From: Geodermatophilus sabuli
Lineage (GTDB): Bacteria > Actinomycetota > Actinomycetes > Mycobacteriales > Geodermatophilaceae
Length of the DNA stretch: 64,000 nt
Assembly: GCF_010686765.1 (NCBI RefSeq)
Contig: NZ_JAAGWF010000023.1
Coordinates: 57,934-121,933, forward strand
Direction: 5' to 3'
A program made the translations under genes and the position numbers. Position 1 is the stretch's first letter. Each line of letters opens with the position of its first letter. Below, one piece after another: positions 61,657-64,000 of the stretch. The notes beneath the pieces were generated by a model. That model was not told the DNA's origin. It saw nothing but the letters and a program-made list of their open reading frames with translations, and did no database searches.

Positions 61657-61778
61657 GCCCGCTTTCTTCTCCCCCTGCGGAACCCGCCAGGCCCCCGCTC
61701 GGAGGGACCGCACCCACGACCGTCACTGACGGCGTCTGGCGCGCGACGCAGCACCGAGGGTAACCACACGCGTGGAAT

Positions 61779-63398
61779 TCAGGCACCCTCCAGCGTGGCG
61801 CGGGCGACGATCCCGCGAGTCGGCGCGCCGGGCGGGAGGGTGCCGAGGACGGCTGCCCAGTCGCCGTCCAGGCGGCTGGCGCAGAACGTGTCGGCGACGG
61901 CCGCGGGGGCCGCCCGCAGCAGCAGCGAGCCCTGCAGGCACAGCGCGAGCAGCCCGGCGACGCGGCGTGCGCGCCTGGGCAGCTCGGCCGGGTCGGCGAG
62001 CTCGGTGGCCAGCCGCACGACGGCGGCGTCGAACCGGGGGTCGGCGCCCCGGGCGAGGTCGATCTCCGCGCGGACGGCCGCCAGCGACTCCGACGACCGG
62101 CCCAGCGCGCGCAGCACGTCGAGGGCGATGACGTTGCCCGAGCCCTCCCAGATCGAGTTGAGCGGCGCCTGCCGGTAGAGCCGCGGCATCCCGGACTCCT
62201 CGACGTAGCCGTTGCCGCCCAGCACCTCCAGGGCCTCGGCGACCGCCGTGGGCGTGCGCTTGCAGACCCAGAACTTGGCCGCCGCGCCGGCCAGCCGCAG
62301 GAACGCGTGCTCACCGGCGTCCACCGCCGCGGCGAGCCGGACCGCCAGTGCCGTCGCCGCCTCGCTCTCCACGGCGAGGTCGGCCAGCACGTTCTCCATG
62401 AGCGGCTGGTCGGCCAGCAGCGCCCCGAAGGCCCGACGGTGGCGGGCGTGGTGGACGGCCTGGGTCAGCGCGGCCCGCATGATCGCCGCCGACCCCACGA
62501 CGCAGTCCAGCCGGGTCGCACCGACCATCTCGATGATGGTCGGGACGCCGCGGCCCGGCTCGCCGACCAGCCAGCCCGTCGTCCCCTCGAACTCGACCTC
62601 GCTCGAGGCGTTGGAGCGGTCGCCCAGCTTGTCCTTGAGCCGCTGCAGCCTGAACGCGTTGCGGGCGCCGTCGGGGAGCACGCGGGGGACGAGGAAGCAG
62701 GAGGGACCCGGCTCCAGCTGGGCCAGGACGAGGAAGACGTCGCTCATGGGTGCGCTGGTGAACCACTTGTGGCCGGTCAGGGTGTAGCTGCCGTCCCCGT
62801 TCGGGACGGCCCGGGTGGTGTTGGACCGGACGTCGGAGCCGCCCTGCTTCTCGGTCATGCCCATGCCCGCGACCAGGCCGCGCTTGCCCGTCGGCTCGGA
62901 GAGTCCGAACTCGTACGCGGGCGCGGTGAGCCCCGGCTCGTAGCGGGCGGCCAGGTCCGGGGCGGCGCGCAACGCCGGGACGGCGGCGTAGGTCATGGTC
63001 ACCGGGCAGGCGTGGCCCATCTCGACCTGGGTCCAGCCCAGGTAGCCGACCGCGCGGCGGACGTGCGCGTGCGGTGCGGCGTCGCTCCAGGGCGCGCCGG
63101 CCAGGCCGTGCTCGAACGCCGTCCGCATGAGGTCGTGCCAGGCGGGGTGGAACTCGACCTCGTCCACGCGGTGGCCGTACCGGTCGTGTGTCCGCAGCCG
63201 GGGCGGGTTCTCGTTGGCCAGCCGCCCCCACTCCTGCGCCTGCTCGCTGCCGGCCAGCGCGCCGAGGGCCTTCAGCGAGTCCAGCGTCGCCAGGTCGGCG
63301 TGCCGGACGCAGGCCTCGGCGAGCGCGGCGTCCCCGGCGATCGGGTCGTGCCCCGTCAGCGGCGGGACCTGGTTGGTGACCTCGTGCGTGGCGCCCAT
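61779..63398 (-). CDS. aidB: AidB-type acyl-CoA dehydrogenase
   Basis: 539 residues, the length of AidB. Marks are M-T-E-K-Q-G-G-S-D-V-R-S-N-T near residue 180, the flavin-binding W-F-T-S-A-P segment, L-G-G-N-G-Y-V-E-E-S-G-M-P-R-L-Y-R-Q-A-P and I-W-E-G-S-G-N-V-I. AidB binds FAD and DNA and is part of the adaptive alkylation response; acyl-CoA activity is weak. A 14-base palindrome sits 34 bases upstream of the start. Confidence 0.87.
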   Translation of the reverse strand: MGATHEVTNQVPPLTGHDPIAGDAALAEACVRHADLATLDSLKALGALAGSEQAQEWGRLANENPPRLRTHDRYGHRVDEVEFHPAWHDLMRTAFEHGLAGAPWSDAAPHAHVRRAVGYLGWTQVEMGHACPVTMTYAAVPALRAAPDLAARYEPGLTAPAYEFGLSEPTGKRGLVAGMGMTEKQGGSDVRSNTTRAVPNGDGSYTLTGHKWFTSAPMSDVFLVLAQLEPGPSCFLVPRVLPDGARNAFRLQRLKDKLGDRSNASSEVEFEGTTGWLVGEPGRGVPTIIEMVGATRLDCVVGSAAIMRAALTQAVHHARHRRAFGALLADQPLMENVLADLAVESEAATALAVRLAAAVDAGEHAFLRLAGAAAKFWVCKRTPTAVAEALEVLGGNGYVEESGMPRLYRQAPLNSIWEGSGNVIALDVLRALGRSSESLAAVRAEIDLARGADPRFDAAVVRLATELADPAELPRRARRVAGLLALCLQGSLLLRAAPAAVADTFCASRLDGDWAAVLGTLPPGAPTRGIVARATLEGA

Positions 63399-63431
63399 GG
63401 GCGCACCGTACGACTCCGGTTCGCGCCTGCG

Positions 63432-63445
63432 GTTCCACGTGGAAC
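63432..63445. promoter_or_regulatory. Perfect palindrome GTTCCACGTGGAAC
   Basis: A 14-base perfect palindrome 34 bases before the aidB start. It resembles the bacterial centromere-like parS site (GTTTCACGTGAAAC) with the two inner T/A pairs changed to C/G, and matches 24891-24904 at 13 of 14 bases. It may be a ParB half-strength site or a transcription-factor site. Confidence 0.45.
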
Positions 63446-63641
63446 TCGCTGGACGACGGGGCTCGTTCGCGCCGCGTCGTCGGCTGCTCCTCCGTCGGCC
63501 GCCCACGGACCGGGCCGCTCGACCGCCGACGACCACGGCCGTGCACTGCACTGTCGCCAGCGTCGGGTCAAGATCCCTGCGCCCATCTGTGGACAGACGT
63601 CTGACCTGCGGAAACCAGGCAGGGCTGGGACTTCGCTGCGA

Positions 63642-63663
63642 TAGGGTTCGAACAGGTGATCGA
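63642..63663 (+). promoter_or_regulatory. -10 element and SOS (LexA) box of the DUF222/HNH gene
   Basis: TCGAACAGGTGATCGA at 63648-63663 fits the actinobacterial LexA box TCGAAC-N4-GTTCGA with one mismatch. TAGGGT at 63642-63647 is a plausible -10, so LexA would cover the transcription start. This predicts DNA-damage induction. Confidence 0.55.
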
Positions 63664-63679
63664 GCCGGTGGGAGGTGTC

Positions 63680-64000
63680 GTGGACGAGCTGCACACGGCG
63701 CTGGACGCCCTGGCCGGTCACGATCTGCACGACCTGTCCGACGGCGCCCTGCTGGAGCGAACCTCTGTCCTGGTCGCGGTGCGCAACCGGCTCGACGCCG
63801 AACTGACCCGCACCGTCCGGGCCGCCGACACCCGGCAGGCCAGTGAGCACGACGGGCTGAGGACGATGCAGTCCTGGCTGCGCGGGCACGCCCGGCTCTC
63901 CACCGCCGAGGCCGGCCGGATCCTCCGCGCCGGGCGCGCGCTGGAGCACCTGCCCGCGGTGGCGGCCGCCTTCGCCGCCGGCACCATCACCGCCGAGCAG
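63680..64000 (+). CDS. DUF222 / HNH endonuclease family protein, 5' part
   Basis: 107 residues are visible before the right edge. V-D-E-L-H-T-A-L-D-A-L, L-S-D-G-A-L-L-E-R-T and the long helix with R-N-R-L-D-A-E-L-T-R-T are the DUF222 (13E12-repeat) N-terminus; the HNH nuclease domain would lie outside the window. Such genes occur in many copies in actinobacteria. GGAGG lies four bases before this GTG; GTG codons at 63656 (possibly leaderless) and 63668 are in-frame alternatives. Confidence 0.72.
   Translation, partial: MDELHTALDALAGHDLHDLSDGALLERTSVLVAVRNRLDAELTRTVRAADTRQASEHDGLRTMQSWLRGHARLSTAEAGRILRAGRALEHLPAVAAAFAAGTITAEQ

Noticed and set aside
63640..63663. GGTTCGAAC looking like a tRNA T-loop
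   Set aside because: No acceptor, anticodon or D stems can be built around it; it fits an SOS box better.

Overview
The window is 64 kb of very GC-rich DNA. It has many GTG starts, dense 4-base start/stop overlaps, DUF222/HNH, DUF1707 and DUF1992 proteins, ANTAR and partner-switching regulators, and factor-independent urate oxidase. This fits an actinobacterial chromosome. The mix of stress-response sensors, c-di-GMP genes and DNA alkylation-repair genes would suit the Geodermatophilaceae (Blastococcus/Geodermatophilus/Modestobacter), but that family placement is inference. I saw no rRNA, tRNA, CRISPR array, transposase or phage gene.

Layout. 1-5.8 kb: 3' end of a flavohemoprotein, an ABM-HhH fusion, a PAS-GGDEF protein, an AlkZ-like winged-helix protein, a secreted tannase-family esterase, a DUF1707 membrane protein and a small acidic ORF. 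5.8-10.5 kb: a hydantoinase hyuA-hyuB operon coupled to an AlkD-type DNA alkylation repair gene. 10.5-13.9 kb: small proteins, DUF1992, an ATP-dependent DNA ligase, and an NmrA-type oxidoreductase with its MarR regulator. The palindrome in front of nmrA matches one in front of hyuA. 13.9-20.2 kb: a MEDS/ATPase regulator and a 1703-residue sensor that joins a hybrid histidine kinase to a complete partner-switching module (SpoIIE phosphatase, RsbW-like ATPase, STAS). 20.2-25.8 kb: a purine/ureide and glyoxylate cluster (DUF6986 aldolase, malate synthase, OHCU decarboxylase, HIU hydrolase, an arginase-like protein, uricase). 25.9-34.6 kb: a LiaF-like protein, a chemoreceptor, two methyltransferases, an internally deleted MsrA, a hydrolase, a rhodanese, a VOC protein and an Nramp transporter.

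34.6-43.1 kb is a thiamine locus with two TPP riboswitches. On the minus strand are thiM-thiE-thiD (riboswitch) and two overlapping TenA-family genes. On the plus strand are a CytX-like permease (riboswitch), then thiE2-thiO-thiS-thiG and a third ThiE/TenI-like gene. thiC and thiF are absent from the window. 43.1-51.8 kb: DUF1697, paired partner-switching regulators, a PAS-GAF-PP2C phosphatase, a proline-rich unknown next to a 0.7-kb gene-poor stretch, an APC permease plus nucleoside hydrolase, a GAF-ANTAR regulator and a second small ATPase. 51.8-64 kb: two overlapping dynamin-like GTPases, a c-di-GMP neighbourhood (PilZ, GGDEF, GGDEF-EAL) with a phospholipase D and a NYN protein, an AidB-type dehydrogenase, and the start of a DUF222/HNH gene behind an SOS-box-like sequence.

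Together the genes suggest nitrogen scavenging from purines, thiamine synthesis and salvage, and heavy environmental sensing through c-di-GMP and sigma-factor partner switching. Start codons were chosen from ribosome-binding sites, overlaps and family conservation. All functions are from sequence reading without database searches.
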